DNA of 64,000 nucleotides from Actinoplanes sp. TFC3. Its GTDB lineage: Bacteria; Actinomycetota; Actinomycetes; Mycobacteriales; Micromonosporaceae. The DNA lies in NCBI RefSeq assembly GCF_001553785.1, contig NZ_LOJP01000001.1:4779790-4843789 (forward strand), written 5' to 3'. A program made the translations under genes and the position numbers. Numbering within the stretch: the first letter of the stretch is position 1; each line of letters opens with the position of its first letter. The notes beneath the pieces were generated by a model. That model searched no databases, had not been told where the DNA came from, and was given only the letters and a program-made list of their open reading frames with translations. Positions 62,635-64,000 of this stretch are shown in pieces.

Positions 62635-63368
62635 GAGACCTGGCCGTCGTGGTGCCGGCTTACAACGAAGAAAAACTCCTCGCCGGTACGCTCACCGCGC
62701 TCGCCGCCCAGTCCGACGCGGACTTCACCCTGGTCGTCGTGGACAACGCCTCCACCGATGGCACGGCGCGCATCGCCGCTGGTTTCCCCGGCGACGTCGA
62801 GGTGATCGGTGAGCCGTTGCCCGGCGCGGGCACGGCGGCTGACACGGGTTTCCGGCATGCGATCCGGGGCGGGGCGGGCAAGCTTCTTCGTACCGATGCC
62901 GATTGCCTGCCCGATCCCAGCTGGGTCGCCACCGGCCGCAAGCTGCTCGACTCCGCTGATCTGGTCTGCGGCCGCAGCCTCCCGCGCGCCGACGAGCACC
63001 CCTCCTGGTTCCAGCGCGCCGGCTATCCCCTGACAATGCGGCTGCTCGCCCGCGCCGGCCGGCTCTTGCACCGCAGTCCCTCCGCCCGGGCCCCGTTCGT
63101 GCTGATCCACGGCCACAACCTCGCCATCACCGCCGAGCTGTACCTGCGCTGCGGCGGCACCGCCCGCGAGGACCTGCGCGACGGTTCCGAGGACGTCACC
63201 CTGCTCAACCGGGCCCGCCAGCACACCGAGCGGATCATCCGCGCTGAGGAGTTCGTCGTGCAGGCCAGCCTGCGCCGCCTGCGCGCCTGGGGCCCCCTCC
63301 GGACGCTGCTGTGGAGCTGGAACCGCCGATATGTCCCCCCGTCGTCCGAGGAGGTGCACATCCGATGA
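62631..63368 (+). CDS. GT2-family glycosyltransferase (second copy)
   Basis: The 245-residue protein is a paralogue of the GT2 gene at 60494. It has VVVPAYNEEKLLAGTLTALA, VVDNASTDGTARIA, LLRTDADCLPDPSW and NLAITAELYLRCGG in the same positions. A hydrophobic or basic patch, RAGYPLTMRLLARAGRL, may touch a membrane. It overlaps the ANL gene and the P450 gene by 4 nt each. The two copies could add sugars in sequence or use different donors. Confidence 0.85.
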   Translation: MRDLAVVVPAYNEEKLLAGTLTALAAQSDADFTLVVVDNASTDGTARIAAGFPGDVEVIGEPLPGAGTAADTGFRHAIRGGAGKLLRTDADCLPDPSWVATGRKLLDSADLVCGRSLPRADEHPSWFQRAGYPLTMRLLARAGRLLHRSPSARAPFVLIHGHNLAITAELYLRCGGTAREDLRDGSEDVTLLNRARQHTERIIRAEEFVVQASLRRLRAWGPLRTLLWSWNRRYVPPSSEEVHIR

Positions 63369-64000
63369 GAGGCCGCACCCGCGACCGCCGCGTCTACCTG
63401 GCCAGCCATCCCGTGCTGTTCGCGCTGCTCGCGGCCACCCGGCACCGCCCCGTACTCCGGCTCGGCAGGACCCTGCTGGTGCACGACCGCGACGCCTACG
63501 TAGCCGCGCTCACCACCGTTCCCCTGGACCGCACCGCCCCCGGCACCACCGGCGGCGCCGCGGGCCGGCTGACCGGCGGCAGCCTGCTGTTCGACCAGCA
63601 AGGCACCGCCCACCGCCAGACCCGCCGCGACGCTGCGAGCAGGATCGACGTGGCTCGCCTCCGCCCGATCTGGACCGGCATCTTCAGCCGCCGTCTGCAA
63701 CCCCTGGCCGAGGATGAGGAGGTGGACCTGGTCCCCCTGGTCGCCGAAGCCGCCGGCGCCACCGCCGCCGCCCTGCTCAACGTGCCGGCCGACCCCCTGA
63801 CCCTGGCCACCCACGCCACCACAGCCGCAGCCACCGCCGCCCGCGCCCACCTCCCCGGCTGGCACAGCACCCGAACCCCCCGCCGCGCCACCGATGCCGC
63901 AGCCCGCCTGTCGGCCTTGCTGTCGCGCGACGGTGATGGCGACGGCCTGGCCACCATGCTCGCGGTAGCAGCCATAACCACGACGATCGCCGCTCTCCCC
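63365..64000 (+). CDS. Cytochrome P450-like protein, N-terminal part cut by window edge
   Basis: The first 212 codons are present; the gene continues past the edge. It has no membrane anchor, and a P450 helix-C segment in LLFDQQGTAHRQTRRDA (the HRxxRR motif region) with a helix-rich Ala-rich continuation. The I-helix, ExxR and heme-ligand Cys all lie outside the window, so the call rests on the N-terminal fold alone. It is the last gene seen in the operon. The ATG overlaps the second GT2 stop. Confidence 0.65.
   Translation, partial: MRGRTRDRRVYLASHPVLFALLAATRHRPVLRLGRTLLVHDRDAYVAALTTVPLDRTAPGTTGGAAGRLTGGSLLFDQQGTAHRQTRRDAASRIDVARLRPIWTGIFSRRLQPLAEDEEVDLVPLVAEAAGATAAALLNVPADPLTLATHATTAAATAARAHLPGWHSTRTPRRATDAAARLSALLSRDGDGDGLATMLAVAAITTTIAALP

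Overview
The window is a stretch of high-GC chromosome from an actinobacterium. Third codon positions are almost always G or C, GTG starts are common, and many neighbouring genes overlap by ATGA or GTGA. The gene set (TreX-TreY-TreZ, SpoIIE-type phosphatases, DUF3072, Clp N-domain/HTH pair, many small actinobacterial families) fits a soil actinomycete. Micromonosporaceae, Actinoplanes-like, is my best guess, but it rests on general gene content only. I saw no rRNA, tRNA, CRISPR array, insertion sequence or phage module.

Layout. 0-9.8 kb holds ordinary metabolic and envelope genes: a cut-off beta-hydroxyacid dehydrogenase, a GT4 glycosyltransferase, an SRPBCC-SDR pair, a phytoene-desaturase-like flavoenzyme divergent from a YihY membrane protein, and several small genes separated by clear hairpin terminators. 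9.9-18.4 kb holds a PAS-GAF-SpoIIE-ATPase regulator with a HAD phosphatase, an SDR, a proton antiporter, a two-domain VOC protein, a DUF3072 gene, and an HTH/Clp-N operon behind two near-identical palindromes. 18.4-19.9 kb is a decaying patch with a MarR fragment joined to a broken pirin gene and a broken GrpB gene. 20-28 kb has a TetR-SDR pair with a readable promoter/operator, a histidine kinase/response regulator pair, a phospholipase-D-like enzyme and a membrane-anchored protein.

28-40.4 kb is mostly purine-ring catabolism on the minus strand. 8-oxoguanine deaminase, urate oxidase, HIU hydrolase and OHCU decarboxylase lead to allantoin. Allantoinase and allantoicase lead to ureidoglycolate, and malate synthase can consume the glyoxylate. 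A CitE-like DUF6986 protein sits between allantoinase and malate synthase, and a secreted DUF1996 protein separates the two halves. 40.4-50 kb carries the helicase HrpB, a bifunctional-looking GGDEF-EAL protein, and a PP2C phosphatase/membrane protein/anchored amino-acid-binding protein group that resembles a GlnX-GlnH signalling locus without its kinase. 50-56.2 kb is treX-treY-treZ, which makes trehalose from glycogen. 56.5-59.4 kb has a patatin-like lipase and a cation antiporter coupled to a UBP zinc-finger protein.

The right edge (59.5-64 kb, cut off) is the best candidate for an undescribed system. It is a tightly overlapped operon of KAS III-like synthase, GT2 glycosyltransferase, adenylate-forming enzyme, a second paralogous GT2 and a cytochrome P450. 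It looks like a lipid or glycolipid natural-product pathway. Its product cannot be read from the sequence.
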